NCBI GenBank assembly: GCA_905235135.1
Contig: CAJOKR010000009.1
Coordinates: 1-47,697 of the forward strand
DNA: 47,697 bases
Reading direction: 5' to 3'
From: an uncultured Bacteroidales bacterium
GTDB taxonomy: Bacteria; Bacteroidota; Bacteroidia; Bacteroidales; WCHB1-69
This document shows positions 1 through 8,356 of the stretch, piece after piece. The position numbers and the translations under genes are program-made. The notes under the pieces were generated by a model. The model worked only from the letters and a program-made list of their open reading frames with translations. It made no database searches and was not told the origin of the DNA. Each line of letters opens with the position of its first letter. Positions within the stretch are counted from its first letter, which is position 1.

Positions 1-1577
1 TTGTTCACCGTCGGGATGGTTGGCTTGTTCGTCAGGTCATTGTAGTTACCGCTGAACAAAGTCGGTTTGTTCACCAGGTCGTTGTAATTGCCTGTCGTGG
101 CCACGGTGGCGAGATTCGGCTTGTTAATCAAGGAGTTGTAGTTGCCATCGAAAAGGGTTGGCTTGTTGGTGAGATCATTGTAGTTTCCGCTGAAGAGGGT
201 TGGTTTGTTCGTAAGGTCGTTGTAGTTCTTGTCCCATGCATTAAACTCCGGGTCGGTTTCGGTGTAGGAGGTGAGATAGCCCGCATCGTTGGAAAAGGCG
301 CTAACGTTTGTAGGGACAATGGGTATGGTCGGCTTGTTGGTCAGGTCAGTGTAGTTGCCGGTTGTGGCCACCGTGGCGAGATTGGGCTTGTTGAGAATCA
401 TCTGTACCCCGGAGGTGGCGGTCCAGTCGGCAGGCAACTGTGTAACCTCGCCACTCGTGGTCGGAATGGTGTACGTGTGGGTTCCAGAACCGTCCGTCAC
501 GGTGATGAGAACATTGGAACCCTGCCCCTCCGCCGTCACCGTCGGGGAGATACCATCCTGACCGTTCACGCCATTGGTCACGGAGAACTGCGAGGTGCTT
601 TGGTCTGTATAGGTGATGGTGTAGATATCCGTATTGCCGTCTTCACCCGTCTTGACGATGGAGGCGATGCCCAGGCCGGCAGGACCTTCGGGACCAGCAG
701 GGCCTTCGGGACCAACTTCGCCGTCTGCGCCATCAATACCGTTTGTGCCATCGGTGCCATCAGCACCAGCCGCGCCGTTCTTCACAACAAAAGTGGAGGT
801 GGTGCCGTCGGTGTAGTGGATGGTGTAGGTGTCGTTCAAACCCTCGCTCACAGGACCGTCGATGTTGGTAATACCGCGTCCGGGGGCTCCGCTGTTGACG
901 GGAATTGTCACCGTGTTTCCGCCGGAGATGGTCAGCTCGTCACCGCTCAGGGAAAGCGTCTGCGGCGCAACCTCTGTGAGATAACCGGCATCGTTCGTAA
1001 ACGCACTTACGTTCGTCGGAATCGCAGGAACTGAATCCATGGTAATATAGCCGGCGTCATTGTTAAAAGCACTCACGTTGGTGGGAACTGCTGGGATGGC
1101 GGGTTTGTTGATGAGGTCGTTATAGTCCTTGTCCCAAGCATTGAACAGCGGATCCGTTTCTGTGTAATTCGTGAGATAGCCCGCGTCATTCGTGAAGGCG
1201 CTCACGTTGGTCGGTACAGTTGGGATTACGGGAATGTCTTGTGCCGCAATATAACCCGCATCGTTGTTGAAGGCGCTCACATTCGTTGGTATCGTCGGGA
1301 TTACCGGTTTGTTGATCAGAGAATTATAGTCTCCATCGAACAATATGGGTTTGTTAATCAATAAGTTGTAATCACCATTGAACAATATCGGCTTGTTGGT
1401 CAGTGAGTTATAATCGCCATCGAACAGTATCGGCTTGTTGGTCAGTGAGTTATAATTACCGTCGAACAGTGTTGGCTTGTTAATCAATGAATTATAGTCC
1501 CCGTCGAAACCCTCCGGCAGCTTCACGAAACTGCCGCCCGTGAGGAAGACCGTGTCGTGGCTGATGCTCAGAATCTG
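1..1577 (-). pseudogene. Downstream part of repeat-rich surface/fibre-like protein (after an in-frame stop; runs off the left edge)
   Basis: This stretch continues, in the same frame, the protein that begins at 2228 and is stopped by TAG at 1578-1580. Reading past the stop gives QILSISHDTVFLTGGSFVKL, then many short repeats built on YN(D/S)L(T/I)NKP and on PTNVSAF(N/T)NDAGY(L/I). A collagen-like GPEGPAGPEGPAG stretch lies near 670-720 and two copies of a 'DGxxxxYTIxYTDGTTSxF' type segment near 560-850. I checked the frame at both ends and in the collagen-like segment and saw no further stop. The 3' end lies beyond base 1. The repeats resemble those of phage-tail-fibre or surface proteins common in Bacteroidota. 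Function unknown; a surface or structural role is inferred. The piece has no obvious own start, so it is probably untranslated unless the stop is a sequence error. Confidence 0.7.
1299..1508 (-). repeat. Five 42-bp tandem repeats (14-residue units) in the fibre-like gene
   Basis: Five consecutive 42-bp units (1467-1508, 1425-1466, 1383-1424, 1341-1382, 1299-1340) each encode a variant of FDGDYNSLTNKPIL; the last diverges at its end. The length is a multiple of three, so gain or loss of units keeps the frame. Neighbouring units differ by few bases, which points to recent expansion. Confidence 0.85.
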
Positions 1578-2228
1578 CTATTCCTCAACAAGATACGGCA
1601 CATCGTTGGTGAATGCACTGACATTCGTCGGTACGGTCGGAATTACCGGCTTGTTAATCAAATCGTTGTAATCCTTATCCCACGCATTATAAAGGGGATC
1701 TGTCTCAGTATATCCTGTGATATATCCGGCATCGTTGGCAAAAGCGCTGACATTCGCGGGCACAGTCGGAATCTGCGGCGCATTGGTCAGGTCGTTGTAG
1801 TCGCCGCTGAAGCCGTTGGCGGCCTCTCTCGAATAGAGGGCGTAGGGCACGCTCAGCAGCTGCTGCGAACTCGTGACGGTGTAGTTGGTGCCGCCTGACG
1901 GGTCTATCTCCGTGTGCAGGAAAATGGGCCCGTTCGCCCAGTCGATGCCGGCGATCGACCCTTGCAACAGGTTGCCGCTGCCAATCACAATGGTGACCAA
2001 ACCGTTGACGTTGGTCACGGTGCTGTGGGTCTCCATATACAACACGGTTCCGTTTGTCCCGCCTTGCAGCAGACTCACGCGCACACCCACCGGAGCATTG
2101 GTCACCAGCTGGTTCGACGGGTCACGCACCACCGCCTGATAGGTGAATTTCTCCGGCACCTGTGCAAAAAGCGAGGTAGCGAGAAACAAAAAGAATAGTA
2201 AAAAGACATGGGGTAGATGTTTTCTCAT
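1578..2228 (-). CDS. N-terminal part of repeat-rich secreted surface/fibre-like protein, ended by a premature TAG
   Basis: The 216-residue open frame starts at ATG 2228 with MRKHLPHVFLLFFLFLATSLFAQ, a clear signal peptide. A domain of about 115 residues follows (residues ~24-140: 'KFTYQAVVRDPSNQLV', 'VRVSLLQG', 'EIDPSGGTNYTV', 'LLSVPYALYSREAANG'), which is the typical N-terminal head of Bacteroidota tail-fibre/collagen-like surface proteins. It ends with the first PTVPxNVSAFxNDAGYxTxYTETDPLYNAWDKDYNDL repeats. TAG at 1578-1580 cuts the repeat series and the frame stays open downstream to the window edge, so a single C-to-T change (CAG to TAG) explains the break. The gene is divergent from ettA and has a -7 box at 2314-2321. 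Exported by Sec; the final surface location is inferred. Confidence 0.8.
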   Translation of the reverse strand: MRKHLPHVFLLFFLFLATSLFAQVPEKFTYQAVVRDPSNQLVTNAPVGVRVSLLQGGTNGTVLYMETHSTVTNVNGLVTIVIGSGNLLQGSIAGIDWANGPIFLHTEIDPSGGTNYTVTSSQQLLSVPYALYSREAANGFSGDYNDLTNAPQIPTVPANVSAFANDAGYITGYTETDPLYNAWDKDYNDLINKPVIPTVPTNVSAFTNDVPYLVEE

Positions 2229-2313
2229 AGCCTATTTATTTGGGTTTATAACAATTTCAACTCTAATTGATTAACGACTTTGTTTTTAGTCAAATAACAA
2301 TTTTTAGCCTGTG

Positions 2314-2321
2314 CAAAGATA
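2314..2321 (-). promoter_or_regulatory. -7 promoter box for the fibre-like gene
   Basis: TATCTTTG on the minus strand matches the Bacteroidota -7 box TAnnTTTG and sits about 85 bp upstream of ATG 2228. I see no convincing -33 TTTG at the usual spacing. Confidence 0.6.
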
Positions 2322-2410
2322 CATTTTTTACAATGTCAAGGGGTTGAAAAAAAAAATTTTTTGCTATCGAAGACTTAGAAACGCATTCAGTCCTATATTC
2401 TTAAAAAATG

Positions 2411-2418
2411 TATCTTTG
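2411..2418 (+). promoter_or_regulatory. -7 promoter box for ettA
   Basis: TATCTTTG on the plus strand, 52 bp before the ettA start, forms a divergent pair with the box at 2314-2321. The spacer between them is AT-rich with poly-A and poly-T runs. Confidence 0.6.
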
Positions 2419-2438
2419 CACGTTTTTTTTATGAATGC

Positions 2439-2470
2439 TAACCGTTTAACCCCTAAACCTTAAACCAAAA
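2439..2470 (+). repeat. A/C-rich tandem leader before ettA
   Basis: The 5' leader reads as repeats of TAAACC/TTTAACCCC and abuts the ATG. No Shine-Dalgarno is present. The same style of leader precedes tyrS, nfeD, the metallopeptidase gene and rnr in this window. Confidence 0.6.
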
Positions 2471-4150
2471 ATGGCAGACGACAAAAAAATCATTTTCTCG
2501 ATGGTGAACGTCAGCAAGACGTTTCCGCCCCAAAAACAGGTGCTTAAGAACATCTACCTCTCCTTCTTCTACGGAGCGAAGATCGGTGTGCTCGGCCTCA
2601 ACGGCGCGGGTAAGTCCTCGCTGCTGAAGATCATCGCCGGACTCGACAAGTCCTACCAGGGCGAGGTGGTCTTCGCGCCGGGCTACTCGGTGGGCTACCT
2701 GCCGCAGGAACCGCAGATCGACGACAACCTCACCGTCAAGGAGGTGGTGATGCAGGGCGTGCAACCCATCGTCGATATATTAAAAGAATATGAAGAGGTG
2801 AACATGAAGTTCGCCGAGCCGATGAGCGACGACGAGATGAACAAGCTCATCGAACGGCAGGGCGAGCTCACCGACCTCATCGAACAGTACGATGCCTGGG
2901 AGCTCGACTCGAAGCTGGAACGGGCGATGGATGCCTTGCGTTGTCCCGACGGCGATACGCCCGCGAAGAACCTCTCAGGAGGTGAACGCCGCCGTGTGGC
3001 CCTCTGCCGGCTGCTGCTCACGGAACCCGATATCCTCCTCCTCGACGAGCCCACCAACCACCTCGATGCCGAGTCGGTGGAGTGGTTGGAGGCTCATTTA
3101 CAGCAATATAAGGGCACCGTCATCGCCGTCACCCACGACCGCTACTTCCTCGACCACGTGGCGGGCTGGATTCTCGAACTCGACCGCGGCGAGGGCATCC
3201 CGTGGCAGGGCAACTACAGCTCGTGGCTCGAACAGAAAGCCAACCGCCTCGCAATGGAGCAGAAACAGGAAAGCAAGCGCATGAAGACGCTGGAGCGCGA
3301 GCTGGAGTGGGTGCGCATGGCCCCGAAAGCGCGTCACGCGAAGTCGAAGGCCCGTCTCAACGCCTACGACAAGCTCCTCAACGAGGACGTGAAGGAGAAG
3401 GAGGAGAAACTGCAGATTTTCATCCCCAACGGCCCGCGCCTGGGCAACAACGTCATCGAGGCGTGTCACGTGCGCAAGGCCTTCGGCGACAAGCTGCTGT
3501 TCGAGGACCTCAACTTCAACCTGCCGCCCAACGGCATTGTGGGGGTCATCGGACCCAACGGCGCAGGCAAGACCACGCTGTTCCGCCTCATCATGGGCTT
3601 AGAGCAGCCCGACAGCGGCGATTTCAAGGTCGGGGAGACCGTGAAAGTGGGCTATGTGGATCAACAGCACACGGTCATCGACCCCGAAAAGAGCGTTTGG
3701 GAGGTGGTTTCCGAGGGTAACGAGCAGATTATGATGGGCGGACGGCTCATCAACTCGCGGGCCTACCTGTCGCGGTTCAACTTCAGCGGCACCGACCAGG
3801 GCAAGAAGGCCGGCGTGCTCTCCGGCGGCGAGCGCAACCGCCTGCACCTCGCCCTCACGCTGAAGTCCGAAGCCAACGTCCTGCTCTTGGACGAACCTAC
3901 CAACGACATCGATGTCAACACGTTGCGGGCGTTGGAGGAGGGCTTGGAGAACTTCGCGGGCTGTGCCGTGGTGATCTCCCACGACCGCTGGTTCCTCGAC
4001 CGCATCTGCACCCACATCCTCGCCTTCGAGGGCGACTCGCAGGTCTATTTCTACGAGGGCAGCTACACCGAGTACGAGGAGAACAAGAAGATGCGTCTCG
4101 GCAACGAAGGTCCCAAGAGGATTAGGTACAAGAAGATTACCGTGATTTAA
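2471..4150 (+). CDS. ettA: Energy-dependent translational throttle protein EttA (ABC-F ATPase)
   Basis: ABC-F proteins bind the ribosomal E site and, in EttA, gate the first elongation step according to ATP/ADP level; they have no membrane domain. The 559-residue product matches the usual EttA length (about 555). Two ABC domains are visible: Walker A GLNGAGKS (42-49), signature LSGGE (168-172) and Walker B LLLDEPTNHLD; then Walker A GPNGAGKTT (361-369), signature LSGGE (450-454) and LLLDEPTNDID. Between them lies the charged P-site tRNA interaction linker (residues ~240-310, rich in K, R and E). The start is the ATG right after the A/C-rich leader and gives the canonical MADDKKIIFSM beginning. 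A palindromic repeat follows the stop. Identification is firm; the regulatory role is taken from the E. coli family member. Confidence 0.95.
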   Translation: MADDKKIIFSMVNVSKTFPPQKQVLKNIYLSFFYGAKIGVLGLNGAGKSSLLKIIAGLDKSYQGEVVFAPGYSVGYLPQEPQIDDNLTVKEVVMQGVQPIVDILKEYEEVNMKFAEPMSDDEMNKLIERQGELTDLIEQYDAWELDSKLERAMDALRCPDGDTPAKNLSGGERRRVALCRLLLTEPDILLLDEPTNHLDAESVEWLEAHLQQYKGTVIAVTHDRYFLDHVAGWILELDRGEGIPWQGNYSSWLEQKANRLAMEQKQESKRMKTLERELEWVRMAPKARHAKSKARLNAYDKLLNEDVKEKEEKLQIFIPNGPRLGNNVIEACHVRKAFGDKLLFEDLNFNLPPNGIVGVIGPNGAGKTTLFRLIMGLEQPDSGDFKVGETVKVGYVDQQHTVIDPEKSVWEVVSEGNEQIMMGGRLINSRAYLSRFNFSGTDQGKKAGVLSGGERNRLHLALTLKSEANVLLLDEPTNDIDVNTLRALEEGLENFAGCAVVISHDRWFLDRICTHILAFEGDSQVYFYEGSYTEYEENKKMRLGNEGPKRIRYKKITVI

Positions 4151-4157
4151 AGGAATT

Positions 4158-4185
4158 GTGGAGATGCAAAATTTCGCGTCTCCAC
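4158..4185. repeat. GTAGAGACG-type intergenic palindrome (variant, 28 bp)
   Basis: GTGGAGATGC...GCGTCTCCAC pairs over 10 bp with one wobble, around an AAAATTTC centre, directly after ettA. It belongs to the dispersed palindrome family seen again near 8281, 26467, 31207, 35575 and 37856. It could act as a transcription-end hairpin, but no T-run follows. Confidence 0.65.
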
Positions 4186-4212
4186 TGTTTCAAAACGTAT
4201 TTGAAATTTGTG

Positions 4213-4220
4213 TATTTTTG
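4213..4220 (+). promoter_or_regulatory. -7 promoter box for the lipoprotein gene at 4244
   Basis: TATTTTTG lies 23 bp before ATG 4244. It makes the upstream TTG (4208) an unlikely start, since that codon overlaps the promoter. Confidence 0.6.
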
Positions 4221-4243
4221 CCGATTCATTTAAAAAAGGATAT

Positions 4244-4636
4244 ATGAAACGTGGATTTTGGATTTTAATGCTGGCATGCGCCTTCTTGATGACGCTCTCC
4301 TGCCAGAACAAAGCGAAGAAAAACACCCCCGAAGCGGCTACGGAGCTCTTTGCAAAGGCTTTTTATACTGCCGATTTTGCCCATCTGTACCAATACACGA
4401 CGAAAAAGTCGGACGCGGTGATACAGCAACTCCAGAACGGCATGAAGGACAACCCGGAGCGTGTGGAAGAGATGAAGAACACCAAAGTGGAGTTTGTGAG
4501 CACCTCTGTGGACAATCTGACCGATTCCACCTGCACCTGCACCTGCAAGGTCCTTCTCAACAGCCAACCCCGCGAGGACACCTGGGACCTTATCAAAGAG
4601 GATGGCCAATGGAAGGTGACCCTCGTCTTACCCTAA
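4244..4636 (+). CDS. Small lipoprotein, DUF4878/NTF2-like
   Basis: The 130-residue product begins MKRGFWILMLACAFLMTLSC, a lipoprotein signal with the lipobox ending at Cys20. The rest (residues ~30-130) has the look of the NTF2/lumazine-binding-like DUF4878 fold: a helix 'PEAATELFAKAFYTADFAHL', then 'KVEFVSTSVDNLTDST', and a C-terminal 'DTWDLIKEDGQWKVTL', the usual closing strand motif 'L.kedgkWKV'. Likely anchored to the inner face of the outer membrane or the periplasmic membrane face. No catalytic residues can be named. ATG 4244 is preferred because the -7 box at 4213-4220 overlaps the longer start. It has its own promoter and is followed by the long A/C-rich leader of tyrS. Confidence 0.8.
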   Translation: MKRGFWILMLACAFLMTLSCQNKAKKNTPEAATELFAKAFYTADFAHLYQYTTKKSDAVIQQLQNGMKDNPERVEEMKNTKVEFVSTSVDNLTDSTCTCTCKVLLNSQPREDTWDLIKEDGQWKVTLVLP

Positions 4637-4695
4637 CCGTGTAACCATATAACCGTGTAACCCTTAAACCCTAAACCTTAACCCTTAAACCAAAC
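4637..4695 (+). repeat. A/C-rich tandem leader before tyrS
   Basis: It consists of repeated (T)AACCNTNTAACC and then CCCTTAAACC/CCCTAAACCTT units filling the whole lipoprotein-tyrS gap, ending one base before the tyrS ATG. No promoter box is visible in it. It may be a low-structure leader for ribosome loading, or a simple microsatellite-like expansion. Confidence 0.6.
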
Positions 4696-5982
4696 ATGAA
4701 TTTCGTACAAGAATTGAGATGGCGCGGCATGTTACATGACATCATGCCCGGAACCGAAGAGTTGTTTAACAAAGAAGTTTGCTCCGTCTATTTGGGCATT
4801 GACCCGACGGCGGATTCATTACATATCGGCCACTTGGTGGGCATCATGATGCTCTCGCACCTGCAGCGTTGCGGCCACCGGCCCATTGCGTTGCTCGGTG
4901 GTGCTACGGGCATGATTGGCGACCCCTCTGGCAAGAGCCAGGAGCGTAACTTGCTGGACGAAGAGACGTTACGGCACAACCAAGCCTGCATCAAGAAGCA
5001 GCTGAGCAAGTTCCTCGACTTCGATGGAAAGGAACCCAATGCCGCCATTCTGGTCAACAATTACGACTGGATGAGCAAGTTCTCCTTTTTGGAGTTCATC
5101 CGCGATGTCGGCAAGCACCTGACCGTCAACTACATGATGGCCAAGGACTCCGTGAAGAAGCGTTTCAACGGCGAGGGTGACGGCATGTCGTTCACCGAGT
5201 TCTCCTACCAGTTGGTGCAGGGCTACGACTTCCTGCATCTCTACCAGACGCAGAACTGCAAGGTGCAGATGGGTGGTTCCGACCAGTGGGGCAACATCAC
5301 TACCGGCACGGAACTTATCCGCCGTATGCTCAACGGCGAGGCTTACGCGCTCACCTGCCCGCTCATCACCAAGGCCGACGGCGGCAAATTCGGCAAGACC
5401 GAGAAAGGTAACGTCTGGCTCGATCCCGCCCGCACCTCCCCGTATGCCTTCTACCAGTTCTGGCTCAATTGCTCCGACGACGATAGCAAGCGCTACATCC
5501 GCATCTTCACCCATTTCACGAAGGAGGAAATCGAGGAGATGGAGCGCCAGCACGATGCCGAACCGCATCTGCGTATCCTGCAGAAAGCCCTCGCCAAAGA
5601 CCTCACCGTGCGCGTGCATTCGCAAGAGGACTACGACGCGGCCGTCAACGCCTCCGAAATCCTCTTCGGCAAAGGCACCGCCGAGAACCTCGCTTCCCTC
5701 TCCGAGGAGATGTTCCTCTCTGTGTTTGAGGGAGTTCCGCAGTTCGAGGTGCCCACAAGCGTCCTTGACGAAACTTGCGGCGTGGTCGATTTCCTCGCCA
5801 AGCACACCCAGGTCTTCAACTCCAACGGCGAAGCCCGTAGAATGCTGAAAGACAACGGCGTCTCCATCAACAAGACCAAGGTCAAAGAGGACAAGACCGT
5901 CACGAAAGACGATCTCCTCAACGGCAAATACGTGCTCGTGCAGAAAGGCAAGAAGAACTATTATATTGTGAAATTCGTTTAA
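4696..5982 (+). CDS. tyrS: Tyrosine--tRNA ligase
   Basis: It charges tRNA-Tyr with tyrosine in the cytoplasm (class Ic synthetase). The 428-residue length is typical of bacterial TyrRS. Visible landmarks are the HIGH motif (H43-I-G-H46), the substrate-binding 'YQLVQGYDF' and 'GGSDQWGNI' segments, the KMSKS-equivalent KFGKT (231-235), and a C-terminal S4 RNA-binding domain (residues ~360-428, '[17 protein letters not shown]'). The ATG follows directly on the A/C-rich leader. Nothing unusual within the gene. Confidence 0.97.
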   Translation: MNFVQELRWRGMLHDIMPGTEELFNKEVCSVYLGIDPTADSLHIGHLVGIMMLSHLQRCGHRPIALLGGATGMIGDPSGKSQERNLLDEETLRHNQACIKKQLSKFLDFDGKEPNAAILVNNYDWMSKFSFLEFIRDVGKHLTVNYMMAKDSVKKRFNGEGDGMSFTEFSYQLVQGYDFLHLYQTQNCKVQMGGSDQWGNITTGTELIRRMLNGEAYALTCPLITKADGGKFGKTEKGNVWLDPARTSPYAFYQFWLNCSDDDSKRYIRIFTHFTKEEIEEMERQHDAEPHLRILQKALAKDLTVRVHSQEDYDAAVNASEILFGKGTAENLASLSEEMFLSVFEGVPQFEVPTSVLDETCGVVDFLAKHTQVFNSNGEARRMLKDNGVSINKTKVKEDKTVTKDDLLNGKYVLVQKGKKNYYIVKFV

Positions 5983-6044
5983 CCCCCTTCAATAACCCAT
6001 AACCTATAACCAATAACCATTACAATTAACCAATAACCATTACA
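5983..6044 (+). repeat. A/C-rich tandem leader (CCAATAACCATT units) before nfeD
   Basis: Reiterated 'AATAACCNATAACC' and 'AACCAATAACCATTACA' units end exactly at the nfeD ATG. The reverse complement of one core segment occurs after the TMTC-like gene at about 18289-18313. Confidence 0.6.
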
Positions 6045-6515
6045 ATGGGCTACATCAGTTTAATCCTCCTCATTCTCCTCGGCATCGTGCTGATGATCCT
6101 CGACTTCCTCGTCATCCCCGGCGGGGTGGTGGCCATCCTCGGCGTGTTGTGCATGATCGGGGGTGTGGTCACGTCATTCGTGCAGTTCGGCACCACCGTG
6201 GGCATCCTCACCCTGGTGCTGACGGCAGTGGTCACGCTCGGCTCGTTCTGGCTGATGATGCGGACGAAGACGTGGCGCAAGCTGCAACTTAAAACTCAGA
6301 TTGACAGTAAGATGAACGAAATCGATGAATCCAAGTTGGCCGAGGGCATGGAAGGCGTGGCGGTTTCCCGTCTCGCCCCGACCGGCACGGGTCTTTTCGG
6401 CGACACCGAGGCCGAGGTGGTCTCCATGCAGGGCTTCATCGACCAGAATACGCCCATCGTGATTCGCAAAATTGAGGGTAGCAAAATTATTGTGGAAAAT
6501 TCTCATCAAAATTAA
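6045..6515 (+). CDS. NfeD-like membrane protein
   Basis: The 156-residue protein has two to three N-terminal membrane segments (residues ~3-30, 28-48, 50-72; 'GYISLILLILLGIVLMILDF', 'GGVVAILGVLCMIGGVV') and a C-terminal soluble OB-fold domain (~95-156; 'GMEGVAVSRLAPTGTGLF', 'IVIRKIEGSKIIVE'). This is the layout of NfeD, which partners flotillin-like SPFH proteins in membrane microdomains. It stands 6 bp before floA, so the two are surely co-transcribed. It is the short form, without the N-terminal ClpP-like protease domain. The partner relation is family knowledge supported by the adjacency. Confidence 0.9.
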   Translation: MGYISLILLILLGIVLMILDFLVIPGGVVAILGVLCMIGGVVTSFVQFGTTVGILTLVLTAVVTLGSFWLMMRTKTWRKLQLKTQIDSKMNEIDESKLAEGMEGVAVSRLAPTGTGLFGDTEAEVVSMQGFIDQNTPIVIRKIEGSKIIVENSHQN

Positions 6516-6521
6516 TACATT

Positions 6522-7502
6522 ATGACACAGACTGTTATCACTATTGTCATTGTTCTGGCGCTTGTCATCCTCTTTTTCTGGATGGTGCCCTTGCGCCTGT
6601 GGTTCATCGCGATACTGAACGGTGTCCACGTTTCCCTTATCCAGCTGATTCTGATGCGTTGGCGTCGTGTTCCGCCGGATATGATTGTCAATTCGATGAT
6701 TACTGCTTCCAAGGCCGGCATCGACATCAGCCGCGACCAGTTGGAGGCTCACTACCTGGCGGGCGGTCACGTGAAACCGGTCGTCAACGCGCTGATTTCC
6801 GCCGACAAGGCCAATATCACCCTCGATTTCAAGGCGGCCACGGCCATCGATTTGGCGGGTCGTAACGTCCTGGAGGCCATCCAGACGTCTGTGAACCCGA
6901 AGGTCATCAACACACCTCCGGTTGCGGCTGTGGCCAAGGACGGTATCCAGCTGATTGCCAAGGCACGTGTCACCGTGCGCACGAACATCCGCCAGCTGGT
7001 GGGTGGCGCCGGCGAGGAGACCATCATCGCCCGTGTGGGTGAGGGCATCGTCTCCGCCATCGGTTCCGCCGACACGCACAAGTCGGTGCTCGAAAATCCC
7101 GATTCCATCTCCAAGTTGGTGTTAACCAAGGGGTTGGACTCCGGTACGGCCTTCGAGATTCTCTCCATCGACATCGCGGACGTGGATGTGGGTAAGAACA
7201 TCGGCGCCATGTTGCAGATGGACCAGGCCAACGCCGACAAGAACATCGCACAGGCCAAGGCTGAGGAGCGCAGAGCTATGGCTGTGGCCCAGGAACAGGA
7301 GATGAAGGCTAAGGCCCAGGAGGCCCGCGCCCAGGTCATCCTCGCCGAAGCTGAAGTTCCGAGAGCACTCGCCGATGCCTTCCGCAGCGGCAATCTCGGC
7401 GTGATGGACTACTACAAACTCGAGAACATCAAGGCGGACACCTCCATGCGCGACGGTATCAGCAAGATGGGCCAGGGTAATCAGAATCCTACTAAAAAAT
7501 AG
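6522..7502 (+). CDS. floA: Flotillin-like protein FloA
   Basis: FloA scaffolds functional membrane microdomains. The 326-residue product has an N-terminal hydrophobic hairpin (residues ~4-25 and ~30-45), then the conserved '[20 protein letters not shown]' segment, an SPFH-type domain ('[19 protein letters not shown]', '[20 protein letters not shown]') and a long Ala/Glu-rich coiled region (~235-295, '[20 protein letters not shown]'). Length and motifs match the FloA/YqfA family. It follows nfeD by 6 bp and precedes the next gene by 4 bp, so a three-gene transcript is likely. Confidence 0.95.
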   Translation: MTQTVITIVIVLALVILFFWMVPLRLWFIAILNGVHVSLIQLILMRWRRVPPDMIVNSMITASKAGIDISRDQLEAHYLAGGHVKPVVNALISADKANITLDFKAATAIDLAGRNVLEAIQTSVNPKVINTPPVAAVAKDGIQLIAKARVTVRTNIRQLVGGAGEETIIARVGEGIVSAIGSADTHKSVLENPDSISKLVLTKGLDSGTAFEILSIDIADVDVGKNIGAMLQMDQANADKNIAQAKAEERRAMAVAQEQEMKAKAQEARAQVILAEAEVPRALADAFRSGNLGVMDYYKLENIKADTSMRDGISKMGQGNQNPTKK

Positions 7503-7506
7503 TGGG

Positions 7507-8271
7507 ATGAAAATCAAAGCATTCCTAACTTACATCATTTTGAGCATAGCCATTTTCGGTTATGCTCAAAATGTTTCTGTGCCGAAATACAAGTATAAGT
7601 ATGAAATGGTGCGGGTTGATTCCACGTACGATGCGAAAATCGACCCGAAACTGGCCAAACATGTCGATAAAAAACGTCGGCAGATGGAGAAAAAGATGCA
7701 GGTGGTGATTGCGCATTCGGATGCTGAACTGGAATCCTACGCGCCCGAAAGCCCGTTATCCAACTTCTTGACAGACTTGCTGCTGAACGAATCGTCCAAC
7801 TACATCAAAGACACCACATTCGGCAATCTTGACCTCTCGATGCTCAATTTCGGAGGCATCCGCACCTCCATGCCTAAGGGCGATGTGACTATCGGGGACC
7901 TCTACCGGATTTCTCCATTCGACAATTACCTGGCCTTTATTGTATTGAAAGGCAGCGAGTTGAAGAAAGCATTGAACCGTTTCACCGATCAGTTCAACGC
8001 GCCGTATGCAGGGGCTACCATCGTCTATAAAAGCAAAAAGCCTGCGGAAATCACCGTGCAGGGCAAACGCATTGACGATAATCGGTTGTACAAACTCGTC
8101 ACGCTGAATTTCATTTCCGATGGCGGCGACCATCTTCTCGAAGGCATTCAGTATGAGAAGATTGAATACACCACCATAACCTTCCGTGATTTTTTGATTG
8201 CTGAGCTGAAGGCAATGACTGCGAGAGGGGAGATTGTGACGGGGAAGAAGGATGGACGGGCGAAATTCTAA
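7507..8271 (+). CDS. Exported 5'-nucleotidase C-terminal-domain protein without metallophosphatase partner
   Basis: The 254-residue protein has a signal peptide (MKIKAFLTYIILSIAIFGYAQ). Residues ~80-235 look like the 5'-nucleotidase C-terminal substrate-binding domain: 'SPLSNFLTDLL' (the usual 'S.l.nlitDa' helix), 'LDLSMLNFGGIRTSMPKGDV' (matching 'n.GgiR..lp.G.it'), 'SPFDNYLAFIVLKGSELK' and 'YKLVTLNFISDGGDH'. In UshA-type enzymes this domain binds the nucleotide base while a separate N-terminal calcineurin-like domain does the hydrolysis. In many Bacteroidota the two domains are adjacent genes; here no metallophosphatase gene is adjacent on either side. Periplasmic location is inferred. It may work with a phosphatase encoded elsewhere. 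Confidence 0.82.
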   Translation: MKIKAFLTYIILSIAIFGYAQNVSVPKYKYKYEMVRVDSTYDAKIDPKLAKHVDKKRRQMEKKMQVVIAHSDAELESYAPESPLSNFLTDLLLNESSNYIKDTTFGNLDLSMLNFGGIRTSMPKGDVTIGDLYRISPFDNYLAFIVLKGSELKKALNRFTDQFNAPYAGATIVYKSKKPAEITVQGKRIDDNRLYKLVTLNFISDGGDHLLEGIQYEKIEYTTITFRDFLIAELKAMTARGEIVTGKKDGRAKF

Positions 8272-8280
8272 TTTAGAATA

Positions 8281-8307
8281 GGAGGGGACGCAAAATTTCG
8301 CGTCTTC
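8281..8307. repeat. Degenerate GTAGAGACG-type palindrome
   Basis: GGGACGC...GCGTCTTC around an AAAATTTC centre, after the 5'-nucleotidase-domain gene. It resembles the repeat at 4158-4185, with a decayed outer arm. Confidence 0.5.
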
Positions 8308-8331
8308 AACTTGAAGGGGTCATATTTTTTG

Positions 8332-8339
8332 TATTTTTG
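8332..8339 (+). promoter_or_regulatory. -7 promoter box for the SUMF1-domain gene
   Basis: TATTTTTG is 17 bp before ATG 8357. Later in-frame ATGs (8372, 8381) would give a longer leader. Confidence 0.55.
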
Positions 8340-8356
8340 CGGTTTGATTTTTCAAC

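Noticed and set aside
1299..1508. CRISPR-like regular repeat array
   Set aside because: The units are contiguous with no spacers, keep an open coding frame and encode 14-residue protein repeats.
4208..4243. Longer TTG start for the lipoprotein gene
   Set aside because: The extra codons overlap the -7 promoter box and would place residues before a good lipoprotein signal; similar upstream starts for tdh, the DPP11 gene, the second PlsC-like gene and the thioredoxin-fold lipoprotein were rejected for like reasons.
4637..4695. Telomere-like CCCTAAA repeats as a replicon end
   Set aside because: They are short, internal, flanked by conserved genes on both sides, and the same style occurs before several other genes.
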